Below are positions 19,113 to 32,525 of a stretch of DNA of 64,000 nt, piece after piece. The stretch covers positions 1 through 64,000 of the forward strand of contig JAKJXP020000042.1 of the NCBI GenBank assembly GCA_022225965.2. The letters are read 5' to 3'. Below the pieces are notes generated by a model. That model saw nothing but the letters and a program-made list of their open reading frames with translations, had not been told where the DNA came from and made no database searches. This DNA is from Diatrype stigma. Taxonomy: Eukaryota; Ascomycota; Sordariomycetes; Xylariales; Diatrypaceae. The first letter of the stretch is position 1; every line of letters starts with the position of its first letter. The translations under genes were made by a program, and so were the position numbers.

Positions 19113-22100
19113 TACAACGAAGGTAGGTAAGGTAGGTATTTCCAGTTTTATATAAGGCCAGAACTATATATCTCGTATAATTGTTTAAAGCGTGACCAGA
19201 AGCATTGAGGCATGAATCAAAAGTTAGAATTTACATTTTTCATAGGGCTGTCATCTCCGTCCATATCCCATCAAACGAGTCTTGTTCAGTAGCAAGAGCG
19301 GATCAAATTGATTGGTATAGTTACAAACCGTATGGTAGTTCAAATTACATTGCATAAATGGCGTAGTAGCTGTGCAATGGTAGCATAAAGAGGCTAAATA
19401 CCCTGAGGGCTTCAGTATCACACCGAAATAACCTACCCAGTCCCGCTATCGCCCCTTTGCCCATGGTACCTCGTTCTTCGCGCACCCCTATAGCAGACCT
19501 GGGACGTAGTTATGTTCCAATGTAGACCTGTGCAATTACATCAACGTTTCTATTACCTAGTTGCGGGGTTGGTTCGATAGTCAGCAGAGATAGATAATTC
19601 TGCGACGATGCTTACCGCTCCCGAGGACATTTCCGGGTCATCCCCATCATCTCATGTAACACGTACCAACATTCGCACGCGTAAGCACTGCACTCCGCCA
19701 CCCTCGTTGGTTCCCGGACATAACAAAATCCTACTCATCATTCTATGTATGCACGTAGCAGTCTAGAAAACGACACACAAAGGTTTGGCATGTCTGTCCG
19801 AGCGCGCCACCGTGACAAGTATCGCCGAACGAAAGAAGCCGCCGCTGCGGCGGAGCTTTCCTCCCTGAACATTCGTATTGATAACGACCCATGAAAGCCA
19901 ATGCCCACGCGACTTCCGGCTCCGCGCAGCGATCTGACTCCGATACGCTGCGACTGCGCTATCTAGTCAACTGTCTATTGGCAACCATCTTTTAGAGCGT
20001 ATATACAGCGTATATGCATCATGGCAGCGCCGGGCTGATATCTCCCAGAACTCACTAGAGTAGTTGTTCGGCGCGTCGCCGCATAACAACCAGGTCTAGA
20101 CCTGTCTGTCTCCCCAAACTCGCCGGTGACCAGGCCACCATGTTATTCTCAGGGACGCATATTATCACTATCCTGACATGTATGGCAGATACCTAAGTTG
20201 GCACTTTTCCTGTTGGAGCTGCGCCTCATGCAAACGCCGTCTATAAAGAGCCCCTATTCCAGAGTGGGTCTGTCAGTAGCGATGAGGCATGTATGGAGGT
20301 TTCCGTCTGAAACATCACCGAATCTTGTAGTAACATGGTAATGGACACACCTTCCTTGACAATAGCATAACCCGCGAAATAACTCAATAGCAAGATGTAA
20401 CTAATAGAGACGACGGTTGCATGCTATCGAGCTTGACAGTCTTTTACTGCTAAATAAGGGGCTGCTCGTCCTGCTATGATGTCTTCGTCGTCGTCTTTGC
20501 GGCGAATGGTTCAGGCGGTTGCAACATTGCCTACTGACGTAGAGAAAGTGGCGAGAGATACAAGACGACATCGCGTAATAATTCAAGCGAAGAGCCGTCC
20601 CTTAAATACAACCAGCACAATCAATACAATCTTATCAGATCTACTATGGCTAGGGTGGGGGCGGAACTTTTCGGTCATTTTGAGTGAGATGGTGTGAAAA
20701 TCTTCGCCCGGCTGCTGGAAGTTGACGGACGTCGTAGTTGGGCATGTTCATGTGTCATGCTCGAGGCTGATCAATGCTTGGTAGTTTGGTCGTTGGTCCA
20801 TCGTTTCACCCCCAAGGTGTTGATTCACCACTTGCTGCGTATCTTGCCGCCAGAGGAAACAACCCGAGCCACACATCTCTGATGTTCAAAGTTTGGAGCA
20901 ACAAGGAAGGTGATGGCGATGCGCAATTCGCACTTCATCGCGCGTCAACCATCATGTGCTCCCTATTCTGTTAATGAGGTCTCCTCAAACATTCTTCCAT
21001 TCTTCCGTTTGGCTACCTGTCTTATTTCCTAGACTAGGGTTCCCCTCATTGGCAAGGGCCCAAATGGTAATGTACAAAACGTAGCCTACATGCTTAGTTG
21101 GGGGGGGGGGGGGCTAGTTGATGGCTACGAGGTATGCGCATTCGAGATCTCACTACACTAATTGTCTCACTGCACCACTGATTGCCGGCGCGATGCTCCC
21201 ATATGACGTCGCCCGCCGATCGCTGGACCACCGAGATCTCCAAAACTCTGCATTGCATGCGCGCGCATCTTACCTGCAATTCCTTTTTGGCATGTGGCGG
21301 CTCAGGGCTGGCTTGTATCGTGCAAGGCAGGCAGGAAGTATTTGGTTAGGGGGCAGGGGGGAGCAGGGAGTAGGGGAGCAGAGGAGCAGGGGGCTACGAG
21401 GCCCGAAATGCGCCTCTGCCGGCCGACGCTTTCGCTGTTCTGGGGGCTTTTCTGGGGACTTTTCTGGAGACCCAGCGACGCGGAAATCAACTAGCGCAAC
21501 GTATCTAGCAGTAGTCTAGTGTTTACATACCTACTATGTACGCACTCGAGCACGACGTCGGGTGGGTGGGTGATAGCACGCAGTATGTAGGCGCTGGTTG
21601 GCTTCACACCCTCACCCGTGTTGCTGGCACGCCTCCGAAAGCGTGACTGAAACACCCTCCTGATCGGGCAATGCTAAAAGGCGAAAAATTGGGGTAGTAG
21701 ATACGTAGGATAGGAAATCCGAATATCACCTAAATACCACCTACCTATGGCCTTGGGCATAGGTAGATGCCAAGGCCTGGATGCTCGGTATCGTACCGGA
21801 GCCGTGCCATCAAGCCATACGTCGACGACGGCATATGCATGTACACACACGCCCTCGCCCTTCGCCTTCACTCACACCTGTACACGCACTCGACATGGAT
21901 GGCATGGCGCCACCCGAGGATACTGTCCCAGGGACCGGACCCGCTTCCTTCTTACGATTGATGATTGGTATAAGACCGTCAAAGGTAAAATATCGAGTCC
22001 CTATAATAAGACAGCGCTCGACTCGGGATCCATCACCATCAACAAGAAAAGAGCTTCATCTTGTTCTCTAGCCCAACACTTACTTGCTGCATACATGAGA

Positions 22101-22157
22101 CTAATTCCATAAGTCGGAAAAGGGGCAAGAAGTGTACAACAAGCAAATACATTCAAG
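19113..22157. other. Three-kilobase gene-free region
   Basis: Only short open frames without motifs on either strand. Features seen: a TATATAAGG-like stretch just 3' of the nuclease-like gene, a run of fourteen G at 21100-21113, and a GC-rich patch at about 21,340-21,480 with repeated GGGGCTTTTCTGG/GGGGACTTTTCTGG. The last 150 bases form the promoter/leader of the transporter gene. Confidence 0.45.
21100..21113 (+). repeat. Fourteen-G homopolymer
   Basis: An uninterrupted run of fourteen G residues in non-coding DNA. It is a possible replication or sequencing slippage site, so its exact length is uncertain. Confidence 0.8.
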
Positions 22158-23858
22158 ATGTCGTCTATCGACAAAGCCCCGTCTACGGACAAGCAGGAAT
22201 CGCCCAGCGCCTCCAAGGACTTCGTCCACCTCGAGGCTTCCGAGCAGCAGCCTTTTGGCGGCGGCGAAGATTCAGTAGCGGATACGTCGGAAGCTGGCGT
22301 CAAGATGGAGCGGAGGGTCAAGTTGAAGACCGACTTTTTCATCCTCCCGCTGCTGGCCTCCATCTACTTCCTGGCCCAGATGGGCCGCTCTGATCTCGGC
22401 AACGCTAAGGTCGCCGGCCTCGACGACGACCTCGCACTCACCCCGGACATGTATTCAAACGTAGCCGCCATCTTCACAGTCGGGTATCTCGTGTTCCAGC
22501 TGCCTGGGACGCTACTGTTGAGACAGATCGGGCCCGCTATTCAGGTATGTAGAACTACCAACCATGGGGACCTTCAAAGCCCAAACCAGGCAGGGTCAGG
22601 GACTGGGCCAGGGGGATGCTTGGCTAACAAACGAGCACAATAGTTCTCAGGTGCTATGATCCTCTGGGGAGTTGTGACAGTATGCACGGTGAAGGCGTCG
22701 GCGTACCCGCACCTGATGGCTATCCGGTTCCTGATCGGGGTGGTGGAGGCGTTTATCCAGGGGTCGATCCTGTACCTGTCGTTCTGGTATAGGTACGGGG
22801 AGCTGGCGACGCGGGGCGCCATCGTGTACTCGACGTCGGCGCTGGCGGGGTCGTTCAACGGCCTGCTCAGCTACGGCGTCCAGAAGGACCTCGGCGGCCG
22901 CAACGGTTGGAACGCCTGGCAGTGGATATTCTTCATCGAGGGCATCATCCCCATCATCTGGGGCTTCGTCGTGCTGGCACTGCTGCCCCCCACCCCGGAG
23001 AAGGTCCGCTTCGGCTTCTCCGACGACGAGAAGAAGCTCATCGTCCGCCGCAGCCGCGCCTCCCACAACACCGGCGACGGCACCATCCGTCCTAAGCTCA
23101 TCCTCAAGCTCCTCATAGATCCCAAGTTCTGGATGACCACCATAATCAACTGCGGGAACCATTTCTGTGAGCCTTTAGTCCCCCCTACCCCACACTCTAC
23201 CTCCCTACACCAAATGTCATAAAGGGGTGTTAACAAAGAACCACTTCTAGGCTCAAACGCACTCCAGAACTTCATCCCGGCACTCCTGAATGACAGCATG
23301 GGGTTTGACGCCCTGCAGTCGCAGCTGATGTCGGTGATCGTGTACGCGGTGACGTTCTTCAGCATCATCGGGTCGTGCTGGGCGTCGGACAAGCTGCGGA
23401 TGCGGGGGCCGATCATCGTGCTGGACTCGGCGGTGGCGTGCGTGGGGCTGATCCTGCTGCTGACGCTGTCGCAGCCGGCGGGGCGGCTGGTGGCCGCGTG
23501 CATCACGGCGGCGGGGGCGTACCCGATCGTGGTGCTGACGCTGACGTGGACGGCCACCAACCACCCGGGCTACACGTACCGGGCCAGCGCGGCGGCGCTC
23601 ATCAACGTCTTCTCGCAGGCCATCGCCATCGCCGGCAACAAGTCGTTCGACGACCCGCCCTTCTACCGCAAGGGGCTCGGCTCCTCCCTCGGCATGATCG
23701 CCCTCTCGGGCGTCGTCGCCGCCCTGCTCGACTGGCACCTCAAGCGCCTCAACGCCAAGAAGCGCCGCGACCAGCACACCCCCGAGGCCGAGGCCCTGCG
23801 CCACGAGAGCATCGACGTCGTCGGCAACAAGCACCCGGATTTCTTCTACCAATACTGA
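22158..23858 (+). CDS. MFS transporter, Dal5/anion:cation symporter family
   Basis: Exons 22158-22544, 22644-23166 and 23251-23858 encode 505 residues. Intron 1 (99 nt) is GTATGT...CTAAC...TAG, phase 0; intron 2 (84 nt) is GTGAGC...TAG, phase 1. Joining gives GPAIQ-FSGAMILWG and NHFC-SNALQNFIPALL, as expected. The protein has a cytosolic N-terminus with basic residues (MERRVKLKTDFFILPLL), then about twelve hydrophobic helices. Family features include the first-helix region LASIYFLAQMGRSDLGNAKV, the loop-like FWYRYGELATRGAIVYSTSA and FIEGIIPIIWGF. This matches fungal allantoate/nicotinate-type permeases (Dal5, Tna1) of the plasma membrane that import small organic anions with protons. The substrate is not predictable. 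No biosynthetic neighbour shows its role. Confidence 0.9.
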
Positions 23859-26811
23859 TCCTGCTATCTACGGCTCGGTTACGAGGGAAACAAAAAAGAC
23901 AAGCGCATCGTACCCACCCACCTTACCGTACATACCTACATGTTGCATTTCGGCTACGATCGCACCGAGTGTTTTACCGTCGTCGTCACCATGTTTATCG
24001 TGTCATGTCCTGTCTCATCATAACATAGTATGGCATGCATGGTGGCTGTTTTATTAAATCTTCATACGTTACAGCAGTCACAGTCACAGTTACAGCGCAA
24101 CATCTGCTTGCATTGGGTTTATCATGTGAGGGTTTGTGGCGAACCGGATGGGGTCCATTCAGGGGGTTCGGGGAACTATGGAGCTATAGGGGGGTTGGCA
24201 GGTACCTACTTGGGCAGGAAGACGCGGTGGCTAGTTATCGTCGATCGGAACCAGGAGGATTAGAGGAATCGCGTCCTGGCCGAGACCGGACGGGCGTTAT
24301 TATGCAGTGTCACACACTCGGGGAGGGTTTAGTTACGGGAGGGCATGGGTTGCGGGGATGCAGAAGGGGGGAGTCTAGGACGTTCTCCATGTCACGAAGG
24401 AAGTATATACGAATAACGCCGTTCATTATCAATCCGGCATCTATGCAACCTGGTGACGCTGACCTAGAAGGGAACCGCGAATGGTGGGTTATTGGTTGGG
24501 GCTGTATTTGCCTGACTAGTCGTGTATATATACACTGCCTATCTACGGGAGAAAGGCCGCTTAGCTTGTCTTTGCATTGTCCTCCATAGGCATTATATGT
24601 CTGTAATCCCCATTAGGTAATTCCTGTCAGTTGAATGTGTTCCTGGTTCGTACTACAACGGAGAGGGTGAGGGGCACCCAATCGCATTCGAACTCCAGTG
24701 ATACAAATCCGTGGTAATTCAGGTGGTGATGGTCTAAGAACTACCTCAGTATGCAACCAATCAAGGCAATCAGGACCGTGCTGTATAGTGCCCGGTCTGA
24801 GAGCGCAAGGGAACTCAGTAGACGCTACTTGATCTGCTCGTGCCTTACCGAGTGGAACATTTCCCCATGCCAGAGTCACACGAACGGACAGGCAGGCAGA
24901 CAGGCAGGTAGGTAGGTATTAAGAAATCTCATAGCCACGCGATTGCCCCCCGGGTTGCCCTTTTCAGCCTTATACTGCGCTGAGGCGCTTAATCGTACCT
25001 TCATCGTACGAGATAATATATGATTAAACAAGAAACAATTATCAACCCGGCTATTGCAGCACAGCACGCATGCCCAGCGACGGGAGCGGCGAGGCGAAGA
25101 GTTCCCATCATAATGCAAGTTAACCTGGTTTTCCGTCCTGTCCGTCGGTAGTGCATTCGCTTGCGTTGCCACCGTGACTATGGCCTCCAGTTGTGCATGA
25201 TGGTGAGGTATATAACCTCTTTTAAGGGGCAAGCCGGGAGCCCTGCATAGCGGTGGCTATACCCAACACAGCTGGTGGTATTCACCGCCACAGGCCTGCG
25301 CTGTTCGGCGCTGATGCGACACCGCAGCCCACAACGTCGTAGCCGATGGCTTGACAGGGCGCCGAGAGATGAGACGCTTCTGCGCCGCTGCCCTTTCTTG
25401 TGTGTATGCATGATTGGGTTGCGAAGCATATCGAAGTTATCGCCGGCTGGATGCTTTCTTGCGCCTTCACATATCTGTCCAAACTTTTTCACCTGGGTGT
25501 GGTTCTCGTCTGCACGAATACTTACACGACCCCCTTCGGGCCCTTCCTTCTCATCCAACGGGTGTTTCTAATTGATAAAGTCCCCAATCATGAGGAGCCG
25601 ATAACCGAGCTGCGCCATGGCTAGCCGCACATGGCCAAGATGCTGTGCTCCCTCTTGCCCATAAGAATAGAAGCGATAGTTAGACTTGACGACAACCACG
25701 ATACATGTTGTGCTTTCCGAACGGAGGCGCGAATTGGGCTCGTTCATGTGGTACCTCGTTTGATACGGCTGCTAGTTACTTAAGCACGGGTTGCATTCCC
25801 TGCCAAGCCCTGCGTGGTCGATCTATACCGTAAAGGTGGCGGCGGCACGTCGACAATGCAAATGCAATGCGGTACTTAGGAGGAAAGGCTGCATTCCGCA
25901 ACGGGGTTACGCCCGAGACATGGAAGGTATAATGGTGAGATGTAACTCTTGTTTGGCAATGGCTGTTCGAGCCATCACATGCGCCCCTTCCCCTTGTGAG
26001 TGTCTATAGATGCTACTGTACCGCGGGGGCGGGGGGCGCTTGTACTTTGTATAGAGGGGGTTGCAGAGTTAGGCCTGCCCCTTTTGGCATCGCGTATACC
26101 TTTACCCGACCATGATTTGCGAAGCAACTGGTTCATGAAAACCATCATCATTCCAGCAGAATAGAGTAAATCTGACTGACGATCATGCTAGATTTACCTG
26201 GGGATAATTCTACGGGTCGGAGATCCTCGGTAGCCGAAGAAGTGCCACATTGTACCAAGATTGACGATATCAGCGTAGGTTGCTTGGTGATTGTGTCATT
26301 CCAGGCCATGTCACTTGCCATCCTCCGTGTATAGAGATATGTTAAGTTACGATGCATATGTATGTGAGATACGAGATAAGAACTTGGGTAGGTGGCTAAA
26401 GGTTGCTAGTCAGGGGACAGAGAACGAACCCTAGATGACAGCTTAAGCGATGGCGGGGTCAGTCGGCTTTAGGCAAGGCTGGGCGAATGAGACTGGACCT
26501 GATGAGCCCCGAGATAGAGGCTTGAAGCCTTGCATGATAGTCAAGGTTAGGCTTGGCCTACCAGTTGCTCGGCTTGCGTCTGCGGCTGCGTTTCAGCTCG
26601 CGAGGGCGACTCATCAGCTGTGCACCATTGAGTGGCTATAGGACCAAACTCGCGGGGCAAAACAAGGCGCTGGTCTAGACACAACGACACCATGCGAGAC
26701 AAGGGAGTTGGTAACGATCGCTGGTAATAGCCGGGAAGGCGATGAAGCCACTAAGACGCAGGGCAAATTCAATATAGCCAGCTCGTTACATCTACCCAAT
26801 CTGGTCAGCTA
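23859..26811. other. Gene-free region between the transporter and the LTR element
   Basis: No recognisable gene on either strand; open frames are short, mostly non-ATG and motif-free. Short repeats of GGCAGGCAGACAGGCAGGTAG type occur at about 24,888-24,917. Base composition is normal for intergenic DNA here, in sharp contrast to the AT-rich element beginning at 26816. Confidence 0.5.
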
Positions 26812-26815
26812 TAGG
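26812..26815 (+). repeat. Left target-site duplication TAGG
   Basis: TAGG immediately precedes the TGTGCG end of the left LTR and is repeated directly after the CCACA end of the right LTR. Four-base duplications fit the 4-6 bp range of gypsy-type integrases. Confidence 0.75.
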
Positions 26816-27058
26816 TGTGCGTATTGCAACCAATCCCAATTACCTAATTATCACTAATCTAGCTAAGTATTAAGTCCTTAGGGTTTTTGTTGCAATTATT
26901 ACTTAAAGGAAAGGAAAAGAAGGAAAGGAAATAAAAGGTTTCCTAACCTGTATTTAAATATAATATAATTATAGAAGTGAATTCCTTAGGAATTTATTTC
27001 TTATTATTTAATTAGCCGAATGCCTTAGCTTTGGCATTTATTGCCTTAGGGATTTATA
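26816..27058 (-). repeat. Left LTR (3' LTR of the element), 243 bp
   Basis: It aligns without gaps over 243 bp to the repeat at 32279-32521, with a nearly identical core around GTTGCAATTATTACTTAAAG and CCTTAGG. The differences I noticed are transitions. The outer part (26,816-26,880) keeps C where the other copy has T; the inner part shows the reverse. Confidence 0.92.
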
Positions 27059-27074
27059 TTATTCCCTTTTTTTA
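27059..27074 (-). other. Polypurine tract of the gypsy element
   Basis: On the minus strand the sequence reads TTAAAAAAAGGGAATAA directly before the LTR, which fits a polypurine tract and supports minus-strand coding. Confidence 0.6.
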
Positions 27075-30000
27075 ATTAGATCGTCCTCGATTATCGTGAG
27101 ATTTTCCCTTTTAAGTAAGCGCCGACGATCCTGTTTTAAAAGCCGCTTGCTGGCGTATCAAAAGCTTTTTACGGGGTATTCGTTCTTTATATAAATTGGA
27201 AATAAATTAATGCCGTTATATTTGTTTTATAGCTGTATTCCTTTCGGGTTTCGTAAATAATAGGTATTTTTTTAATAGCAACTGGCGATAGCTTAAGGTT
27301 TATCGTAATACGGTTCGTATTTTTCCTTACGTTAATGTATACGGAAGATTTAATCGCCGGGGGCGTAAGTACGGATGAAGCCTTTTTTTTCTTAAAGATA
27401 CGCTTTTATTTAATTTCGCGAAATCTTTATATTATTAAATCGTAACCTAATTAGCGGTGCTTTATGTTATTTTATTAGTCGGCGTTCGTTTTCGATTTTT
27501 TTTCTTTTTGTCGGTTTACGAACGTATTCGGAATATTCGGTCCGGGGTTATTTTTAAGGAGATTAGATGCCGTATAACAAAAAAAAAGAGCTATAGCCAT
27601 TCGGTTTGGATATCCGATTATATATCGTTATAATACGTTAAAATAACTTATTAAGGTTTTTTGGCGTTGGATTTGTTACGTATTTTCGAATTATAATGTA
27701 TTTTAGGTCTTAATTAATTTTTTTAACTTTATTGTTGCCTTTAGGTTTTGCGGATATAACTGGTTTTACTTTTATATTATGCGTTTTGTTTTATTTAACG
27801 GCGGCTTCGTTTACGAAGGCCCTTTCGTTGTTATTGATTCATTTTTTTGGATAACCGAAGGTGGTTTCGATTTTATCGAATATAAGAATAGTATTAACGA
27901 ATTAAATGATCGGTATAACTTTGGTCTTAATCCATTTTGTTGCGTATTTAACGGCAATAAAGATGTATAATTTATTTATTGCCGTATAATTAATCGTTTA
28001 TCGTATAAAAAAAGCGGGAGGTTATATGGAATTTAAATCGAATAAGAAAGGATTCGGTTTTTTTATTAATTAACAATTCGGATATTTAATTGTAACTTGT
28101 TATGTTACAAATACGATTTTTGGGTGCCAAAATTGCTTTTGGGCTTTTCGAAATATAATTCCGATTATATAATATCCCTTTTCGTAATGGATTTTTTTTA
28201 ATTGCATTAGAAAATTATCGTATTTCAGAATTTCTTATAAAGTTTATACGTTTATTGCGGTGCCTCCAAAATATAAAGGGTTATTCGGAACTTTTTTGTA
28301 TGTTACCGTTTTATATAACTTATTTCGAAAAAAAAGAAAGTGCTTATCGATAAAGCTTAATAAGATGATAGGAAATAAGGCTATTTCGAAACGTAAAAAC
28401 TCGAAAATGGCTTAAAGGTTAATTCGAATTAATTGATCGGATTTTCGAATAGGCTCGATTTCGTTAGGAGGTAATTTATTGAAAGGCATTAACGTTTCGG
28501 TTTATTCCGGAGGTTTGGACAGGTAATTCGCGAAAACGTTAGCTTTTTCTGATTTATAATAAATACGAATGCCATAATATTTAATGGCATTTAGGAATTT
28601 AACGATCCGAGCGGGTTATTCGGTTTTCGTATTAAGGGTTTTTAGGGATTCGTAATTCGTAATTACCGTAATTTCGCTTCCTTTTATTTAGTGCCGCTAA
28701 TGCTGAAGTGCCAGTATGATTTCCAAGAATTTTCGCTTTTATGTAAAATATCGTAACTGTATATCAGTTAATTTCTTCGAAAAATAGGCAATGAAATAAA
28801 AAGCGGTATTGCCGTTTATATGCATATGGGGTTATAATAAAACGGCGCCGACGTCGTTTTGCAAAGCGTCGGTTTCGATTACGAAGGGCTTTTTTTAATC
28901 GAACGTGCGTATTATTGGGATTGTAATAATCTTTTTACGGATTTTTTTTTAAGCTGCTGTAATTTCCGGGAATAAAATTACGCGTTTATTTTTCGGGTTT
29001 TTTATTAGTGCTATTAAAGGAGTTATAAGGTAAGAATAATAATTAATGAAGTGGCAAAAATAATTAGTAGCGTTTACGAAATTACGCATTTGCGTTGTAA
29101 TTTTAGGCTTAAATTAATTCCGAATAACAGCAACCTTAGCAGGATCGGTTTTAATTTCGTTTTCGGAAATCAGAAATTCCAAGAAAATTCCTTTGCGAAT
29201 AAATATTAAAGACTTAGCTATATTAATAATTATGCCGAAATTTAAAAGCCTTTTAAGTAATAAAATTATTCGTTCGTAAAGTTGTTTTCGAATGTTTGCC
29301 TATACGGCTATGTTATCGAATATGCCCGAAATAAATTTTCGAAAAGGCTCGAGGATTTTTTTTATTAATACTTGGAACGTTATTGGGGCGTTATAAAGGC
29401 CGAAAAGCATAATTATTCATTCGTATAATTCGAATGGAATTACGAAAGCCGTTTTTTTAATATTTGGTTCGTATATTTTGATTTATTAGAAGCCATTTTT
29501 AAAATCGATAAAGCAGTATTATCGATAACCTGTTGCGCGTTATATTTTATTCATTGCGTTGGATAAAGAATGTGCGTTTTTTTTTTATTTGGCATTAAGT
29601 TCGTAATAATTGCAGCAAAACCGCTATATAACGAATGGATTATATTTGTTAGGCTTCGTCGTTTAATCGGGGGCTTTTTTCGGGATTAATAATGCAGGAA
29701 AACCCTAAGGGCTTATATTTTTGCGGATTATGATATCCAAATATGCCTTAACGAAATTCCTTATTGCCTTTATTTAAATTGGGCTGTATTTTTACGGGAA
29801 AAGTTTAATAAGGCGGCTGTTTTTTATATCGATATAATGGCGCGTTTTTATATTCGCTATAACTTTTTTCGAAACGAAGCCGAATATTTCGGGGAATTAA
29901 TCGAAATAATTGTTAAAAAAAGCTTCGATTTCGTTATCCAAGGATATATTTTTGTATTATTTCGGCTTTTGTTGTTCCTTAATGGAATAAGCGAATTTCG

Positions 30001-32278
30001 TTATATAATTAACTTTTAGAGAAGTTATTAAACGAATTATGGGCTTTTTTTCGAATGCGTTAAATGTTATTGTTTCGTTTTTTTTTATGTTATTATAGTA
30101 TATTCCGAATTTATGAAATATGCTTTTATTAAATGTGAGGTTCTTAAGAAAAGTTCCATTAGGAACCACTTTTATTGATACCGTAAATTAAGACGTATTG
30201 CTTTTTGGCATTAAGAAATTCGCGATTATTAAGGCGTTTTATTGGATTTTTGGCCCGGTATTCTTAATACCTTTTATTATAAAGGGTTTCGGAATTTTAT
30301 ACGTTTGGCCTTTGGTTGTTATAGTTTCGGTAATATATAAAGCAGTGCAACCGTAATTTAAAAAGATTACGAATTTATATCCGTAATTCGTAATAGTTGC
30401 GAATAAGTTATGGTTTTTATCGTAACCTTTACGAAATGATTTATTTCTATTTGGTAATGGTTTTTTGCTATTGTATATTTTTACCGTATATACTTGGCGC
30501 TTTTAATTTTTATTTTCCATTTCTATCGATTTAATGAAATCGGCAAGTTTTTGATTAAGATCGCAGTTAGGATTTTCGAACTTATTCGCCGGATTTTTTT
30601 CGTTATCGCTGCCTTTATCGTTATTGGTTATAAAGTGGACCTTGGTTCGTTTTTTGCTTTTATTTTTTTAGTTTTTTATTGCGGAACGAAGTTTGATATA
30701 TCGAAGGCTGTTATTATTGTCGTTATATAATAGGCCTTTAAACGTTATTTTTTTTCCGGATAATAATTGAATAGTTTTAAGAAAGCGAGGTTTTTATTTA
30801 TAGTTCTTTATTTAGTGGCTTTGCTTTTCGTAATTAAAACATTTATTATTTGCAGCCTTGGTTGCGTAATTTTATTTATTCGCTTTATAAACGTTACGGT
30901 TTTCGTTATGAAAATCGGCGATAATATCGTTTCTATCCGTTATTGGAATTGTAAATGTGGCGTCGGTCGGTTCGATTTGTGCGATATCGGGTTTGGCTGG
31001 GGTGGCTTCGGAAATCGATAAATCGTAAAACGGTACCGACGATTCATAAAGCTTGATTAAAGTTAACGGTATATTGTAGATTTTTTTTTCGACCGCCTGG
31101 CGTATAATGTATACGGCCCGTTGTGTAATTTTTTCGATAAACTGGATATTATTTTATGGACGGAATTAATCGTAAACCGTAATTTAGATACTTGGCAGGT
31201 TGGTTTGTAAAAAGTTTACGATAATTTTTTTAATTTAGTAATAATCGCGATTCTTTTGATTTATTCGGTAAAATGCTTTTTTTATCCGCCGGATATAGTT
31301 TATTATGCTTTTATCTTAATACGGAAGGAACGTAGCGAATTGGGTAATAGTACCTTTTAAAATGTGATGCTTATTGAAAATTTAAAAGACCGCTTTTAAA
31401 AAGGTTATCCAGTCGGGATTGCGATTGTATACGAAAATTTCGACTTGCTTAAAATTATTCGAATACTTTAAGGCGATTTGTTTAAACCATAACTTATACG
31501 GAACGAAGGCCGATATAAGTTTGATTTGGATTTTTCGTAACTTATCGAAAATGTTTGGGATTGCCCATATAAGACGGAGGTTAACAAAAAAAATAACGCA
31601 ATTTTTAATTTCGTAATATATAAGATTTTTATTCTGGCTTTAAAGGATTGTTTCGGGCCAGATTATTCGGATCCGTTCTTTTTGAATTGTACGATATTCG
31701 TATTGCTTCGTTGGGAGTCGTTAAAGATTTAACTTTTCATTAATACGTTTGTTGTATCCGGTAAATGTTTTCGTTATATAAAATAAGGAATGGATAGGCT
31801 TGTTTTTATCGGAATTAACTTTTTTAGTTTTAATAAGGCCCTTGTTTTTATTCGTGCTTGTTGCGGTATTTTTGGAAATGCTTTGGATAGAAGGGTTTTT
31901 GGATGGGTTTTATACGTTTCCCATAGCAAGGTTTGTAATTGTTTCTAGCAGTTCGTTTCGAAAATTATTAATATTCCCGTTAACGTCGTTTATCTTATTT
32001 TTTAAATAATTTGCGAATTTATTAAGGCGATGGTTGGTCGTTTTAAACGTAGTCCTTTAGGCCTTTAAATAATCGATTTTAATAGGGCTAATTTGGCCTG
32101 TTAATGGAACAACAAAAGGACCGGCAATTGGACCGCCGATTATTTCGTTTTCGGATAACATCGCGAGTTTCGCTTGGTGAATTACGGAAAATAAAGGATG
32201 AAATAATGAAATAATAAAGTAATAAAAAGGAAGTTATTATTTTTGACTAAATAATATAAACCTGTAAAAATAATTATT

Positions 32279-32521
32279 TATACGTATTGCAATTAATTTT
32301 AATTATTTAATTATTATTGATCCAATTAAATATTAAATTTTTAGGGTTTTTGTTGCAATTATTACTTAAAGGAAAGGAAAAGAAGGAAAGGAAATAAAAG
32401 GTTTCTTAATCTGTATTTAAATATAATACAGTTGCAGAAGTAAATTCCTTAGGAATTCATTTCCTATTATCTAATCAGCCGAATGCCTTAGCCTTGGCAT
32501 TTATTGCCTTAGGGATCCACA
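32279..32521 (-). repeat. Right LTR (5' LTR of the element), 243 bp
   Basis: Direct repeat of 26816-27058, ending in CCACA at the junction with normal-composition flanking DNA. The inner end is AT-converted (TATACG for TGTGCG) while the outer end retains C residues. Confidence 0.92.
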
Positions 32522-32525
32522 TAGG
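32522..32525 (+). repeat. Right target-site duplication TAGG
   Basis: Matches the four bases before the left LTR. The next base T and the preceding A also match the left flank/terminus, so a six-base string ATAGGT is shared around both junctions. Confidence 0.75.

Larger units (their letters stand above)
26816..32521 (-). mobile_element. RIP-degenerated Ty3/gypsy LTR retrotransposon
   Basis: The 5.7-kb element is bounded by 243-bp direct repeats (TGTG...CACA ends) and a TAGG target duplication. Its interior is strongly AT-rich, yet CG dinucleotides persist (TTCGAA, TACG), as expected when RIP destroys CpA/TpG. The coding strand is minus. Reverse-strand remnants include reverse transcriptase FGLYNAPITFQ (about 29,376-29,408) with ILEPFRKFISGIFDN behind it, and RNase H PFVIETDA...VGAVLL...FIAYFSKKL (about 28,760-28,890). 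RT thus lies upstream of RNase H on the minus strand, as in all pol genes. A purine-rich tract adjoins the left LTR on the coding strand, as needed for plus-strand priming. Every frame has many stops, so the copy is dead. Gag would lie near 31-32 kb and integrase near 27.2-28.4 kb, but I could not read either with confidence. Confidence 0.9.

Noticed and set aside
23253..24028. Long frames on both strands at the 3' end of the transporter gene
   Set aside because: Arg/Ala/Gly-rich shadows of a very GC-rich exon; the transporter frame has the membrane helices.
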